Shown here in pieces: positions 1 through 10,789 of a stretch of DNA of 64,000 bases; the first letter of the stretch is position 1; each line of letters opens with the position of its first letter. The notes beneath the pieces are model-generated. The model made no database searches and was not told where the DNA came from. It saw only the letters and a list, made by a program, of their open reading frames with translations. Position numbers and translations under genes: made by a program. The DNA is from Synergistales bacterium (GTDB lineage: Bacteria > Synergistota > Synergistia > Synergistales > Aminiphilaceae): NCBI GenBank assembly GCA_021736445.1, contig JAIPGA010000003.1, positions 29,376 to 93,375 of the forward strand, given 5' to 3'.

Positions 1-701
1 TTGATGGTCCGGGAGAGCATCTGGTTGATGGAGGTGTTGAGAAGCGGCGCGATGCCCCAGTTGCGCAGGAAGCGCCAGTTTTCCCGCACCCTGTCGAGAA
101 CGACGATGGTGTCGTTCAGTGAATAGCCGACAATGGTCAGGATCGCCGCAATGAAGGGAAGCGAGATCTCCCGCCAGGTGAGGCTGAACACACCCAGGGT
201 GATGATGGTATCGTGCAGCAGCGCCAACACGCTGGATACGGCGAAACGGAAGCGGAACCGCACCGTAATATAGGCCAGTATCCCGATCAGGGCGATGGCG
301 ACGGCCAGAAGCGCCTCGTTGCGCAGCTGCTCCCCCACCACGGGACCCACCTTTTCCAGACGGAGGACATCCACATCGGGATGCTGTGTGCGGATCGCGG
401 CAAGCGTCTGCTCGCGCACCTCCCCCTGGTGGCTCTGAAGGCGGATCAGGATCCCCCTGTCGCTATAGGCCTGAATCTGCGCGCCCTCCTGCCCGACATC
501 GCCAAGCAGGGTGCGCATCTCGTCCACCGAGACCCGGGAGGGGAACTCCAGCTGCATCAGGATCCCGCCCTGGAAATCGATCCCAAGATTCAGCCCCCGC
601 GTCACAAGCAGCCCAAGGCTGGCCACGATGAGCACGATACTCACCAGAGCCGACACCTTTCTGCCCTTCATGAAGTCTATATTCCAGTTGCGTGCAAACA
701 T
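1..701 (-). CDS. secF: Protein translocase subunit SecF, 3' end cut off by window edge
   Basis: SecF is the inner-membrane partner of SecD and uses the proton motive force to help preproteins finish crossing SecYEG. The frame opens at ATG 701 behind a GAAAGGAG-type ribosome-binding site and stays open to base 1, giving 233 visible residues. A first membrane segment covers about residues 15-35, followed by the family motif LGIDFQGG and a periplasmic stretch. A hydrophobic region (LALLHDTIITLGVF, then FIAAILTIVGYSLNDTIVV) carries the SecD/SecF signature. The C-terminus lies outside the window. It follows secD by 22 bases, so the two are co-transcribed. Identification is firm. Confidence 0.95.
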   Translation of the reverse strand, partial: MFARNWNIDFMKGRKVSALVSIVLIVASLGLLVTRGLNLGIDFQGGILMQLEFPSRVSVDEMRTLLGDVGQEGAQIQAYSDRGILIRLQSHQGEVREQTLAAIRTQHPDVDVLRLEKVGPVVGEQLRNEALLAVAIALIGILAYITVRFRFRFAVSSVLALLHDTIITLGVFSLTWREISLPFIAAILTIVGYSLNDTIVVLDRVRENWRFLRNWGIAPLLNTSINQMLSRTI

Positions 702-723
702 GGGTCGCTAAACTCCTTTCGCT

Positions 724-2106
724 TCACTTCAACCTGGCGGCGTGCTTGGCGAGAAACGTTTGCAGCAGGACTCTCGTTACGAGCACAGCGCTGAACACAC
801 TGGCCACGATACCGATACTCAGCGTAACGGCAAACCCCCGTATCGGTCCGCTCCCGAAATAGTACAGCACCGCAGCCGCGATCAGTGTGGTGATGTTGGC
901 GTCGAGGATGGTGGTAAGCGCCTTCCGGAAGCCGGAGTCGATGGAGGCGAAGGGGGTCTTTCCGGCTCGGATCTCCTCCCTGACTCGTTCGTAGATCAGG
1001 ATGTTTCCGTCCACCGCCATCCCGATGGTAAGGATGATCCCGGCGATGCCGGGCAGTGTCAGCGTCGCTTTCAGGCTGATCAGGGCGGCGAAGACGAGGA
1101 GCAATGTGACGCCCAGCGCCGTGACGGCTGCGGTCCCCAGCAATCGGTAATACGCCAGCATGAAGAGGATGACCAGAGCGGCGCCGATGAGCCCGGCCCG
1201 GAGCCCGTCCTGGATGGAATCCGCACCGAGGGTGGGTCCGACCGACCGGTTCTCCAGGATCTCCACGGGCACGGGCAGTGCGCCGGCACGGAGCATGATG
1301 GCCAGGCGGCGCGCCTCGGAGGAGGTGAACTTGCCCGATATCTGGGCGTTGCCGCCGCTGATCCGTTCCTGCACCACCGGTGCGGAGACAACGGTACCGT
1401 CAAGAACGATAGCAAGCTGTTCGCCTACCAGCTCGCTGGTGGCCTGGTCAAAGAGCCTGGTCCCCTCGGCGTTGAACTCCAGGGTGACCACCGGGCGTCC
1501 CAGACTGCCGTAACTCGTGCTCGCATCCTTCAGCGACTTGCCGGACACCATGGTTTCCCCAAGCAGATAGGTGCGGCCCTGTTCGTCCCCGGCAACAGTC
1601 AGATCCGGATTGCCCTCGGCCCGCTCCTTCATCCGCTCGGCGTACTGTGCCGCTTCTTCCCTGGCCTGCTTCCACCGCTCCAGGGTCTTCCGGTAGGCCT
1701 CTTCGGAATCGTAGTTCTCCCGTTGCGGAGGCTCGGGCAGCGTCGGCGATGCCGACTCCACAGGCTTGAACTCCAGCAAAGCGGTCTTCCCGATCAGTTC
1801 CAGCGCGGCCTCCGGATCCTGCACGCCGGGCAGGTCGACGATGACCCGGTCTGTTCCGGAGCGCTGGATCACCGGTTCGGTGACACCGTACTGATCGATC
1901 CGGTTCCGCAGGACAGCCAGCAGCCGCTGGATACTGTCCTCGGTCACCGGGTTCTGGGGTGTGGATTTCGCCTTCAGGAGAATGTGCGCTCCGCCTTTGA
2001 GATCCAGTCCAAGGCGGATCTTGTCTTTAATCGGGAACACGGAAATCGCGGCTGCGGCTACGATAACAAGCACAAGCATCAGCCGCCAGCGATCACGTCT
2101 CAGCAT
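724..2106 (-). CDS. secD: Protein translocase subunit SecD
   Basis: SecD works with SecF at the outer face of the inner membrane, pulling exported proteins through SecYEG with energy from the ion gradient. The 460-residue product has an N-terminal membrane anchor (residues 10-25) and the signature LGLDLKGGAHILL at about 33-45. A large periplasmic region follows, then five C-terminal membrane segments from about residue 305, including AVDGNILIYERVREE. The length is typical of short SecD forms that are separate from SecF. ATG 2106 is preceded by GGGAGGG. A terminator hairpin lies between it and the upstream yajC. Confidence 0.97.
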   Translation of the reverse strand: MLRRDRWRLMLVLVIVAAAAISVFPIKDKIRLGLDLKGGAHILLKAKSTPQNPVTEDSIQRLLAVLRNRIDQYGVTEPVIQRSGTDRVIVDLPGVQDPEAALELIGKTALLEFKPVESASPTLPEPPQRENYDSEEAYRKTLERWKQAREEAAQYAERMKERAEGNPDLTVAGDEQGRTYLLGETMVSGKSLKDASTSYGSLGRPVVTLEFNAEGTRLFDQATSELVGEQLAIVLDGTVVSAPVVQERISGGNAQISGKFTSSEARRLAIMLRAGALPVPVEILENRSVGPTLGADSIQDGLRAGLIGAALVILFMLAYYRLLGTAAVTALGVTLLLVFAALISLKATLTLPGIAGIILTIGMAVDGNILIYERVREEIRAGKTPFASIDSGFRKALTTILDANITTLIAAAVLYYFGSGPIRGFAVTLSIGIVASVFSAVLVTRVLLQTFLAKHAARLK

Positions 2107-2170
2107 TCTTTACCCTCCCCGTACCAAAACACCTGTCATCTGTGGTCCTCTCTATCCAACCGGATTCACG

Positions 2171-2203
2171 AAAAACGGAGTAGGCGCTGCCGCACCCACT
2201 CCG
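2171..2203 (-). terminator. Intrinsic terminator between yajC and secD
   Basis: Read on the minus strand, two 12-base arms (CGGAGTGGGTGC and GCGCCTACTCCG) pair along their full length with two G-U wobbles around a GGCA loop. TTTTT follows at once. It sits 30 bases after the yajC stop and about 65 bases before the secD start. It could end or attenuate yajC transcription before secDF. Confidence 0.75.
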
Positions 2204-2233
2204 CAACAACACTCAGAGCCTACAGGCGGCTCA

Positions 2234-2572
2234 CTAGTCTCCGCTTCCGCTCTCCTGCTCGGTCTCCTCCTCGGAGGATTCCTCCATGGCCTCCTCCTGG
2301 GCGCTGTCCATCTTGAAGGAGATAGAGGCTTTCATCACCCGGGCCTTGATGCCGTCGGCAATCTCAACGATGAAGCTGTCGCCCTTGAGATCCTTGACCG
2401 TGCCCCAGAATCCTCCGGCGGTGACCACCTTGTCGCCCTTCCGGATCGAGGCAAGCATCTCCTCGTGCTGCCGTTTCTTTTTCTTTTGCGGACGAAGAAT
2501 CAGAAAATAAAAGATGACACCGAATAATACCAGAGGCATCAACATGCCCAGAACGCTGCCTTGCTGCTGCAC
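2234..2572 (-). CDS. yajC: Preprotein translocase accessory subunit YajC
   Basis: YajC is a small single-pass membrane protein that associates with SecDF. The 112-residue product has one hydrophobic segment (about residues 8-26), then the typical basic stretch LRPQKKKKRQHEEML and a soluble domain with GDKVVTAGG. The tail is strongly acidic (residues 95-112). The start is GTG 2572, eight bases after GGGAGG. It lies upstream of secD and secF, the usual gene order, but a terminator separates it from secD. Confidence 0.95.
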   Translation of the reverse strand: MQQQGSVLGMLMPLVLFGVIFYFLILRPQKKKKRQHEEMLASIRKGDKVVTAGGFWGTVKDLKGDSFIVEIADGIKARVMKASISFKMDSAQEEAMEESSEEETEQESGSGD

Positions 2573-2627
2573 TCAAACCGCCTCCCTTAGGTTGGTTCCC
2601 TTCATGGTCGCGAAACGAACAGGGCTT

Positions 2628-2656
2628 ATTGTACCATGCACGGTGGAGAGAAAAAA
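2628..2656 (-). promoter_or_regulatory. Probable promoter of yajC (extended -10)
   Basis: On the minus strand TACAAT (2628-2633) is preceded by TGG, giving an extended -10. A TTTTTT run stands in the -35 position with a 17-base gap. It is placed between the end of rex and yajC. The -35 is poor, so the call rests on the -10. Confidence 0.45.
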
Positions 2657-2681
2657 CACTCACGAAAATCTGCCGCAGGAA

Positions 2682-2701
2682 GCCGCGACTTCAGTCGTGG
2701 C
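2682..2701. repeat. Short inverted repeat at the 3' end of rex
   Basis: Nine-base arms (GCCGCGACT and AGTCGTGGC, one mismatch) flank a two-base loop and contain the rex stop codon. The core CGACTTCAGTCG resembles hairpins at the ends of IS200/IS605-type elements, but no transposase is nearby. It may only be part of a weak rex terminator. Confidence 0.4.
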
Positions 2702-3332
2702 TCGCTGACTCCTGCGCCTGTTTGAGATAGAAGAGCAGCTTCTCCAGTTCTACGGAGATATCGACGCTGTAGACAAGCACGTCCTCCGGCGCCACCACCG
2801 GCGTGGGGGAAAAGGAGAGTATCCCCTGGATCACCCCGCTTTCCGCGGCCTTGTCCACACAGGACTGCGCCGCATGGCCGGGGACGGTGAGGATCACCAC
2901 CTCTATCTCCAGTTCCCGGATCCGCTGCGGCATCTCCTCTACATGGTAGCAGGGGATGCCGTGCACCTCGCCGCCCACCTTGCTCTCATCCACATCGAAG
3001 AGCGCATGGATATTGAACTTCTCGCTCCGCAGCGAATTGTACCCCAACAGCGCCTCGCCGAGGTGTCCCACCCCGACGAGGCCGATATGCCACACCTGCG
3101 GGGAAGCGAGGATCTCCCGTATGTGGGAATACAGCCGGTCCACATGGTAGCCGACGCCCCGCTTCCCGATCTCGCCGAAGTAGGAGAGATCCTTCCGGAC
3201 CTGGCTCGCCTTGAACGCGAGGATCTCGCCGATATCCTGGGAGGAAACGACCTTGCGCCCCTCTTCGTGCAGTTGCTTCAACAGTCTGTAGTACTGTACC
3301 AGTCGTTCTACGGTGGGTTCTGCAATCTTCAT
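2691..3332 (-). CDS. rex: Redox-sensing transcriptional repressor Rex
   Basis: Rex is a cytoplasmic dimeric repressor that senses the NADH/NAD+ ratio and controls fermentation and respiration genes. The 213-residue protein has an N-terminal winged helix (about residues 1-75, with FKASQVRKDLSYFGEIGKRG). A Rossmann domain follows with the glycine-rich GLVGVGHLGEAL and an acidic residue at the end of the second strand (ALFDVDESKVG). A C-terminal helix is used for domain swapping. ATG 3332 is the only sensible start. No Rex operator was recognised in the window. Confidence 0.95.
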   Translation of the reverse strand: MKIAEPTVERLVQYYRLLKQLHEEGRKVVSSQDIGEILAFKASQVRKDLSYFGEIGKRGVGYHVDRLYSHIREILASPQVWHIGLVGVGHLGEALLGYNSLRSEKFNIHALFDVDESKVGGEVHGIPCYHVEEMPQRIRELEIEVVILTVPGHAAQSCVDKAAESGVIQGILSFSPTPVVAPEDVLVYSVDISVELEKLLFYLKQAQESASHD

Positions 3333-3385
3333 TCAGCCGATTCCCCTTCCCCGTACCGCATTCTCGCCTGACTCGGGGACCGGCA

Positions 3386-3766
3386 TTACCCCTTCAATGC
3401 CACCGTTTCGATTTCCACCTTCGCGCCCTTGGGGAGCGCCGCTACCTGGATAAAGGACCGCGCCGGGGGAGCATCGGCGAAACGCTTGCCGTACACCTCG
3501 TTGACCGCCTGGAAATAGGCGATGTCTGTGGCGAAGATGGTCGTCTTCACTACATTGTTGAAATCCAGCCCCTGGGATTCCAGCAGTGCGGCGATGTTCT
3601 CCATGGTTCGCACCGCCTGCTCCTCAACACCCTCACCTACAAGCTCTCCCGTCGCCGGGTCGAGGCCGACCTGCCCGGAGAGAAAGAGCATGTTTCCGGC
3701 CCACATCCCCTGACTGTAGGGCCCGATAGCCGCCGGAGCATTGTCTGTGGAGATTGCCTGTTTCAT
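3386..3766 (-). CDS. ridA: RidA family 2-iminobutanoate/2-iminopropanoate deaminase
   Basis: RidA-family enzymes hydrolyse reactive enamine/imine intermediates released by pyridoxal-phosphate enzymes. The 126-residue product shows IGPYSQGM near the N-terminus, FLSGQVGLDPATGELV, the substrate-binding arginine in PPARSFIQVAALPKGAKVEIE, and a terminal ETVALKG. All are typical of YjgF/RidA. The start is taken at ATG 3766 because AAGGAGGACAAACG lies directly before it; a longer frame starting eight codons upstream has no such site. It lies downstream of eno. Confidence 0.93.
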   Translation of the reverse strand: MKQAISTDNAPAAIGPYSQGMWAGNMLFLSGQVGLDPATGELVGEGVEEQAVRTMENIAALLESQGLDFNNVVKTTIFATDIAYFQAVNEVYGKRFADAPPARSFIQVAALPKGAKVEIETVALKG

Positions 3767-3795
3767 CGTTTGTCCTCCTTTTGCCGACATCCGTC

Positions 3796-3815
3796 AAAGA
3801 GCCCCGGAGGGGCCC
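3796..3815 (-). terminator. Weak terminator-like hairpin after eno
   Basis: On the minus strand a seven-pair stem (GGGCCCC/GGGGCTC, one wobble) with a three-base loop is followed only by TTTGA. It lies between the eno stop and ridA. The short U tract suggests partial termination at best. Confidence 0.3.
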
Positions 3816-3865
3816 CGTCCGATCCTCCTCTACGCCACTGCCGTGCGGTGTTCACCGCATCGTCG

Positions 3866-5143
3866 CTACCTGCAGCGGATTCGTTTCTTCCCGGCGAAGC
3901 CGCCCTGCATGCCGACCTCTTCGGCGATACGGAGCAGCTGGTTGTATTTGGCGACACGATCCATCCGCGCGGGCGCTCCCGTTTTGATCTGCCCCACACC
4001 GGTGGCCACGGCGAGATCGCTGATAAAGGCATCGTCGGTCTCACCGGAGCGATGGGAGACGACGGCACCGTAGCCGTTCCAGAGCGCCATCCGGATCACC
4101 TCCAGCGTCTCGCTCAAAGAGCCGATCTGATTGAGCTTGATCAGGATGGCGTTGGCGATCCCCTCATCGATCCCCCTGGTAAAACGCCTGGGGTTGGTGA
4201 CAAAGAGGTCGTCGCCCACAAGCTGCACGTCGTTCCCGAGCCGCTCCGTCAGGGCGGCCCAGCCGTCCCAGTCCTCCTCGGCCATGCCGTCCTCGATGGA
4301 AATGAGCGGATAGTCCTCACACAGGCCCGCATAGTAGTCCACAAGCTCCTGGGGCGTCAACGTCGCCCCTTCGCCCTTGAACCGGTAGACACCGTCGCCG
4401 TACATCTCGTTGGCGGCGGCGTCTACGGCGAGACCGATCTGATCGCCCGGCGCATAGCCGGCCTTCCCGATGGCCTCCATCAAAAGGTCCAGGGCCTCCC
4501 GGGAACCGGCGAGGTCCGGAGCAAAGCCGCCTTCATCGCCCACAGCGGTGCTCATGCCGCGCTCGGCGACAATGGATTTCAGTGCAGCGTAGGTTTCCGT
4601 CCCCATCCGCAGCGCCTCGGCGAAGCTCCCGGCGCCGTGGGGGACAAGCATAAATTCCTGGATATCCACGTTGTTGTTGGCGTGCTCCCCGCCGTTGATC
4701 ACGTTCATCAGGGGAACAGGCAGGACACCGCCGTTGAGACCGCCGAGCCATGCCCAGAGAGGGAGCTCCCGCTCGCGGGCGGCCGCTCTCGCCGTGGCCA
4801 GGGAAACCCCGAGGATGGCGTTGGCCCCCAGCTTGTCCTTGTTGTCCGTTCCGTCGAGTTCGATCATGGTATCGTCGACCTCGTGCTGGTCGGCGGGATC
4901 CATCCCCAGCAGCTCCGGCGAGATCAGCGTATTGATGTTGTCCACAGCCTGCTCCACGCCCTTGCCGCGGTAGCGTGTTCCGCCGTCCCGGAGTTCCAGT
5001 GCCTCAAAGGTCCCCGTGGAAGCTCCGGAGGGGACGGCCGCCCTGCCCACGATACCGCTGTCGAGCCACACCTCGGCCTCGACTGTAGGGGTGCCCCTTG
5101 AATCCAGGATCTCCCGTCCGTGTACACCTACGATATAACCCAT
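3866..5143 (-). CDS. eno: Enolase (phosphopyruvate hydratase)
   Basis: Enolase interconverts 2-phosphoglycerate and phosphoenolpyruvate in glycolysis and gluconeogenesis. The 425-residue protein is of normal length. It contains [13 protein letters not shown], the catalytic-loop region [14 protein letters not shown], the metal-site signature [16 protein letters not shown], and the C-terminal [11 protein letters not shown] and SHRSGETDD. The start is ATG 5143 with GGGAGGATAGAG in front; an in-frame upstream extension adds residues not found in the family. It is downstream of the S4 protein gene and shares its promoter. Confidence 0.97.
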   Translation of the reverse strand: MGYIVGVHGREILDSRGTPTVEAEVWLDSGIVGRAAVPSGASTGTFEALELRDGGTRYRGKGVEQAVDNINTLISPELLGMDPADQHEVDDTMIELDGTDNKDKLGANAILGVSLATARAAARERELPLWAWLGGLNGGVLPVPLMNVINGGEHANNNVDIQEFMLVPHGAGSFAEALRMGTETYAALKSIVAERGMSTAVGDEGGFAPDLAGSREALDLLMEAIGKAGYAPGDQIGLAVDAAANEMYGDGVYRFKGEGATLTPQELVDYYAGLCEDYPLISIEDGMAEEDWDGWAALTERLGNDVQLVGDDLFVTNPRRFTRGIDEGIANAILIKLNQIGSLSETLEVIRMALWNGYGAVVSHRSGETDDAFISDLAVATGVGQIKTGAPARMDRVAKYNQLLRIAEEVGMQGGFAGKKRIRCR

Positions 5144-5177
5144 CTCTATCCTCCCTGCTCTCTCCATTTCGAAGGCG

Positions 5178-5456
5178 CTATTCCTCCCAGGGAACACGCT
5201 CTCCGGAGACACGCCGCTCTTCGAGCACCTCGAAGGCTTTCGCCCCGCGCTTCAACTGTTTGTCGTCGGTTTCGACGACACGAACCACCAGCAGCCGTCT
5301 CGGATAGGCGATCTCGATCCGCGCCCCTTCCGTTACGGCAGTGGCGGGCTTGCCCTCCCTGCCGTCGATCCGGACCGCTCCGACCTCCACCATCTCACGG
5401 GCCCTGGCGCGCCGTTTGACGAGTCTGGAGCGCTTGAGGTAGAGATCCAGTCTCAT
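5178..5456 (-). CDS. S4-domain RNA-binding protein, HslR/heat-shock protein 15 type
   Basis: The 92-residue product is almost entirely one S4 RNA-binding fold: [16 protein letters not shown], then [23 protein letters not shown]. Small S4 proteins of this kind bind structured RNA, and HslR recycles 50S subunits with stalled nascent chains. The exact target here is not shown by the sequence. ATG 5456 was chosen over an upstream in-frame ATG because the S4 domain begins there and AGAGGCG precedes it. It is the first gene of a unit with eno and ridA. Confidence 0.85.
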   Translation of the reverse strand: MRLDLYLKRSRLVKRRARAREMVEVGAVRIDGREGKPATAVTEGARIEIAYPRRLLVVRVVETDDKQLKRGAKAFEVLEERRVSGERVPWEE

Positions 5457-5469
5457 GATTGCGCCTCTG

Positions 5470-5486
5470 TGCACGAACCGCGTGCA
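5470..5486. promoter_or_regulatory. Inverted repeat over the transcription start of the S4-eno unit
   Basis: Perfect six-base arms (TGCACG and CGTGCA) are separated by five bases and touch the downstream edge of the -10 element. The predicted transcription start falls inside. This position is typical of an operator, though a 5' UTR hairpin is equally possible. Confidence 0.35.
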
Positions 5487-5515
5487 GTATAGCAAAGAAA
5501 GCATATTGGAGACAA
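5486..5515 (-). promoter_or_regulatory. Promoter of the S4 protein-eno-ridA unit
   Basis: On the minus strand TTGTCT and TATACT are separated by 18 bases and end about 30 bases upstream of the S4 gene start. This lets the housekeeping eno unit be read independently of dnaG-rpoD. Confidence 0.6.
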
Positions 5516-5547
5516 GGCAATCGCTCGACAGGCCATGTATTCCTCCA

Positions 5548-6705
5548 TCATTCCAGGAAATCCCTGAGTTTCCGGCTTCTGCTGGGATGGCGCAGCTTCC
5601 GCAGCGCCTTGGCCTCGATCTGCCGGATCCGTTCGCGGGTCACACCAAAGCGCCGACCCACCTCTTCGAGGGTGTAGGGATGACCGTCCTCCAGCCCGAA
5701 GCGCAATCGCAGAACCTCGCGTTCCCGGTCGGTGAGGTCGCCGAGCATGCCCTCCAGCTGCTCCCGAAGCAGCTGACTGGAGGCGGCGTCCTCGGGGCTG
5801 GGGAGATCCTTGTCTTCCAGAAAGTCGCCCAGCTGGCTGTCTTCCTCCTCGCCGATGGGCGTCTCCAGCGATACGGGGTCCTGGGCGATCCGCTGGATAT
5901 CCTCCACCTTCTCGGCGGGGATATCCATCTCCCTGGCGATCTCATCGGCGGCGGGCTCCCTGCCGAGACGCTGCACCAGCTGGCGCGAGACCCGGATCAG
6001 CTTGTTGATGGTCTCCACCATGTGCACGGGAATCCGGATGGTCCGCGCCTGGTCGGCGATGGCCCGGGTGATGGCCTGCCGGATCCACCAGGTGGCATAG
6101 GTGCTGAACTTGTATCCCTTGCGGTAGTCGAACTTCTCCACCGCCCGGATGAGTCCCAGGTTCCCCTCCTGGATGAGATCGAGGAAGAGCATCCCCCGGC
6201 CGATGTACTTCTTGGCGATACTGACCACCAGACGGAGGTTGGCCTCCACCAGGGCGCGCTTCCCCTCGGGGTCACCCGCCTCGACAAGCTTGGCCAGCCG
6301 CACCTCCTCCTCGGGAACCAGCAGCGAGATCTTGCCGATTTCCCGGAGATACATCCGCACCGGATCGGAGAGGGGGAGGTCTTCCAGTGTGCCCAGATCC
6401 TCCTCGGAGAGGGGGACAAGATCGCTCCTGGCCGCGTTCTCCTTCTCCTGGGCGGCCTCCTCGCGGACGTCGATCCCCAGTTCCATGATCTCCGAATAGA
6501 GGTTGTCCAGGTTCTCGGCATTCAGGTACTCCGGCGGAAGCATCTTCTCGATGTCCTCATAGGAGATGCAGCCCTTTTTCTGCCCCTCCTGCAGGAGCTT
6601 CCGAACACAACGGTAATAGGTCTTGATCTCCTTGTTCACAGTCTCCTGATCGGGTTTCGTCTTTGCGGCCGCCTTCCCGCCGTTCTGCAGCTGCTCGTCC
6701 TGCAT
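5548..6705 (-). CDS. rpoD: Primary RNA polymerase sigma factor (sigma-70/RpoD)
   Basis: This is the housekeeping sigma factor that directs RNA polymerase to -35/-10 promoters. From ATG 6705 it is 385 residues. It has region 1.2 ([16 protein letters not shown]), region 2 with [20 protein letters not shown] for -10 recognition and melting, region 3, and region 4.2 with [20 protein letters not shown] for the -35. Region 1.1 is short, as in Firmicutes SigA. The start is uncertain: ATG 6705 has GGGAGG ten bases upstream, while ATG 6756, just past the dnaG stop, has a poorly spaced AAGGAGGG. It follows dnaG directly, the classical macromolecular synthesis operon order. Confidence 0.95.
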   Translation of the reverse strand: MQDEQLQNGGKAAAKTKPDQETVNKEIKTYYRCVRKLLQEGQKKGCISYEDIEKMLPPEYLNAENLDNLYSEIMELGIDVREEAAQEKENAARSDLVPLSEEDLGTLEDLPLSDPVRMYLREIGKISLLVPEEEVRLAKLVEAGDPEGKRALVEANLRLVVSIAKKYIGRGMLFLDLIQEGNLGLIRAVEKFDYRKGYKFSTYATWWIRQAITRAIADQARTIRIPVHMVETINKLIRVSRQLVQRLGREPAADEIAREMDIPAEKVEDIQRIAQDPVSLETPIGEEEDSQLGDFLEDKDLPSPEDAASSQLLREQLEGMLGDLTDREREVLRLRFGLEDGHPYTLEEVGRRFGVTRERIRQIEAKALRKLRHPSRSRKLRDFLE

Positions 6706-6757
6706 GCTCCGCATGCCTCCCGTTCTCACCTTGGTATCACAGGTTACCTGCCCCATG

Positions 6758-8509
6758 CTATCTGTGTCGATGCCCTCCTTTGAGCTCCCTGCCCAGTTCC
6801 TTGAGCAGGGAGAGATCCTCCGGTGTCGCACTGCCCCGCCGGAATCGCTCCTGCACTTCCAGATACCGCTTCTGCTGCTTCTTCCGCTGCAGGCTCTCCA
6901 GCACGACGCGCAGCGTATTGCCGCTCTCCTCGAAGCGATCGCACATGGCCGCACCCAGAGCCAGGGCGCGCAGAGGCCGTCTGTCGCCGGTGATCAGCCA
7001 CCGGCTCTCCAGCTCTTCCGGCGACTCGCCCTGCAGCAGCGCCGCAGCGATATGTGCCAGCAGTTCGTTTTCCAGCAGCGGCAACACCTGCGCCGTCGGG
7101 GGAATCTCCCCGCTCCCCCGGCCGTTCCAGAGCAGATAGACCAGGGCGGATTCCAGGGAATCGGGGGTCTCCTGCTGTTCTGCCTCTATCTGCATTCCCT
7201 CTGCACTACTAGATACGTCCCCGGAAGGCCGATTCCCTGCCCGAGGTTTGCGGCCCTTTCGATATTCCTCCACCGTCTGCTGCACCTGGTGGGCGAACAA
7301 CCCCAGTCCCGAGGCGACCTCGGGCAGGTAGGGCGCCGTGTCGATGTCAGGCAGCTCGGCCATCTTCTCGAGGATCTCCCTGGCCGCCGCCGGACGCCGC
7401 GCCTGATCCTGCAGAGCGGGACTCCGGAGTTTGAGATGATAGTTCAAAAGGGGAAGCGCCGATCGCTGTGCTTCTTGGAAGGTCTCCTTCCCGCCTTCCT
7501 CCCTGAGCAGATCGTCGGGATCGCTGCCTTCGGGAAGCGACACAACCCGCACATCCAGGCCGCGGGACTGCAGCAGATACATCCCCCGGAGCGTCGCCTC
7601 CTCCCCGGCAGCGTCGGCATCGTAGCAGATCAGGCACTGCGAAGCGAAACGGGTCAGGATGTCCGCCTGTCCCTCCGTGAGGGAGGTGCCCAGGGTAGCT
7701 ACGGCATTGGTGAACCCGTGCATGTGCAGTCGGATGGCGTCCGTGTAGCCCTCCACCAGGATCGCCCGCCCGGCTTCACGCATGCCCTGTTTCGCCTTGT
7801 GGATCAGATAGAGAGAGCGGCGTTTCCGGAAGAGCTCGTTTTCCGGACTGTTGATGTATTTCGCCCCGTCGCCGCCCACGAGCCGTCCGCCGAAGGCCAC
7901 CACGCGTCCCGATACATCGTGGATGGGAAAGATGATCCGACCCCGGAAGCGATCGTAGAGGCCGTTTCTGCCCTCCAGCACCAGTCCCGACTCGAGGGCC
8001 GCCCTGGTGGGCACCCCCTGTCGGTCCAGAAAGCGGCAGAGTCCGTCCCAGCTTTCACCGGCCCATCCGAGCTCAAAGCTCCTGGCGGTGGTGGCGTCGA
8101 TCCCCCGGCGCTCCAGATAGCGCCTCGCCGGAAGGCCGGTCTTGCCGGTGAGATTCTCCGAGAAAAAACGGTTCGCCAGCGTCAGCAGCTGATAGGCGTC
8201 GGTCTTCCCCCCTTTTCCGCCCTCCCGCCGGAAGGTGACGCCGGCCCGCGGTGCGAGCAGCTCCATGGCCTCCACAAAAGAGAGCCCCTCCATCTCCATG
8301 ACGAAGGAGATCAGGTCCCCGCCGGCGCCGCACCCGAAACAGTGGTAGGACCCACGCTCCGGGGAGACGTAGAAGGAAGGGGTCTTCTCGCTGTGGAAGG
8401 GACAGAGCCCGCGGTAGTTGCTGCCTACCTTGCGGAGTGCCACATAGTCGCCGATCACGTCGACGATATCCAGCCGTTCTTTCACGCTTCGCACAGCATC
8501 GTCCTGCAT
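6758..8509 (-). CDS. dnaG: DNA primase DnaG
   Basis: DnaG makes RNA primers at the replication fork. The 583-residue protein begins with the CHC2 zinc-binding domain (CPFH, then HCFGCG, residues about 40-65). It continues with the catalytic core and TOPRIM domain ([14 protein letters not shown] and [10 protein letters not shown]), and ends in a helicase-binding region. ATG 8509 is selected because AGGAGGTATGGG precedes it and the zinc domain starts shortly after; the frame extends upstream without family similarity. rpoD follows. The gene lies just after a hairpin that follows the membrane pyrophosphatase. Confidence 0.96.
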   Translation of the reverse strand: MQDDAVRSVKERLDIVDVIGDYVALRKVGSNYRGLCPFHSEKTPSFYVSPERGSYHCFGCGAGGDLISFVMEMEGLSFVEAMELLAPRAGVTFRREGGKGGKTDAYQLLTLANRFFSENLTGKTGLPARRYLERRGIDATTARSFELGWAGESWDGLCRFLDRQGVPTRAALESGLVLEGRNGLYDRFRGRIIFPIHDVSGRVVAFGGRLVGGDGAKYINSPENELFRKRRSLYLIHKAKQGMREAGRAILVEGYTDAIRLHMHGFTNAVATLGTSLTEGQADILTRFASQCLICYDADAAGEEATLRGMYLLQSRGLDVRVVSLPEGSDPDDLLREEGGKETFQEAQRSALPLLNYHLKLRSPALQDQARRPAAAREILEKMAELPDIDTAPYLPEVASGLGLFAHQVQQTVEEYRKGRKPRAGNRPSGDVSSSAEGMQIEAEQQETPDSLESALVYLLWNGRGSGEIPPTAQVLPLLENELLAHIAAALLQGESPEELESRWLITGDRRPLRALALGAAMCDRFEESGNTLRVVLESLQRKKQQKRYLEVQERFRRGSATPEDLSLLKELGRELKGGHRHR

Positions 8510-8529
8510 CCCATACCTCCTCCAGAGAG

Positions 8530-8561
8530 GAAGGAAGAAGGGGGCGCAAAGGGCCCCCTTC
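8530..8561 (-). terminator. Hairpin terminator after the membrane pyrophosphatase gene
   Basis: On the minus strand a perfect nine-pair stem (GAAGGGGGC/GCCCCCTTC) with a seven-base loop is followed by the pyrimidine run TTCCTTCCTCTC. It ends about 20 bases before the dnaG start. The U tract is interrupted, so read-through into dnaG is likely. Confidence 0.5.
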
Positions 8562-8641
8562 CAGCGCTTCCTATGGTGTTCCACACTCCCGTGCGCCTCC
8601 GGGGCCCCGCAGAACCGCCGGGACACACGTCGGGAAGAGGG

Positions 8642-8656
8642 TCCGTACCGTACGGA
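8642..8656. repeat. Perfect 15-base palindrome downstream of hppA
   Basis: TCCGTAC, one central base, then GTACGGA. It lies 17 bases before the hppA stop-proximal end, in the hppA-dnaG gap. It could be an operator or a tight hairpin; nothing else defines it. Confidence 0.3.
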
Positions 8657-8672
8657 TCCCCCGCGACATCCG

Positions 8673-10637
<1,965 letters not shown>

Positions 10638-10714
10638 CTGCACAACTCCCTCCTTTTTTTGTTTCCACACAAGATCAGACGGCACCTGCCGGCACCGCCT
10701 GAAAAGTGCCTTAC

Positions 10715-10743
10715 ATTATAGACACTGGCCGCACTGACGACAA
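10715..10743 (-). promoter_or_regulatory. Sigma-70 promoter of hppA
   Basis: On the minus strand TTGTCG and a perfect TATAAT are spaced 17 bases. The start would fall about 70 bases upstream of the ATG. An imperfect 11-pair GC hairpin (about 10677-10702) lies in the leader. Confidence 0.75.
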
Positions 10744-10789
10744 CCCATACCAGCCGAAACCGCGGGTGATACGCCGCTCGCGGGGGAGG

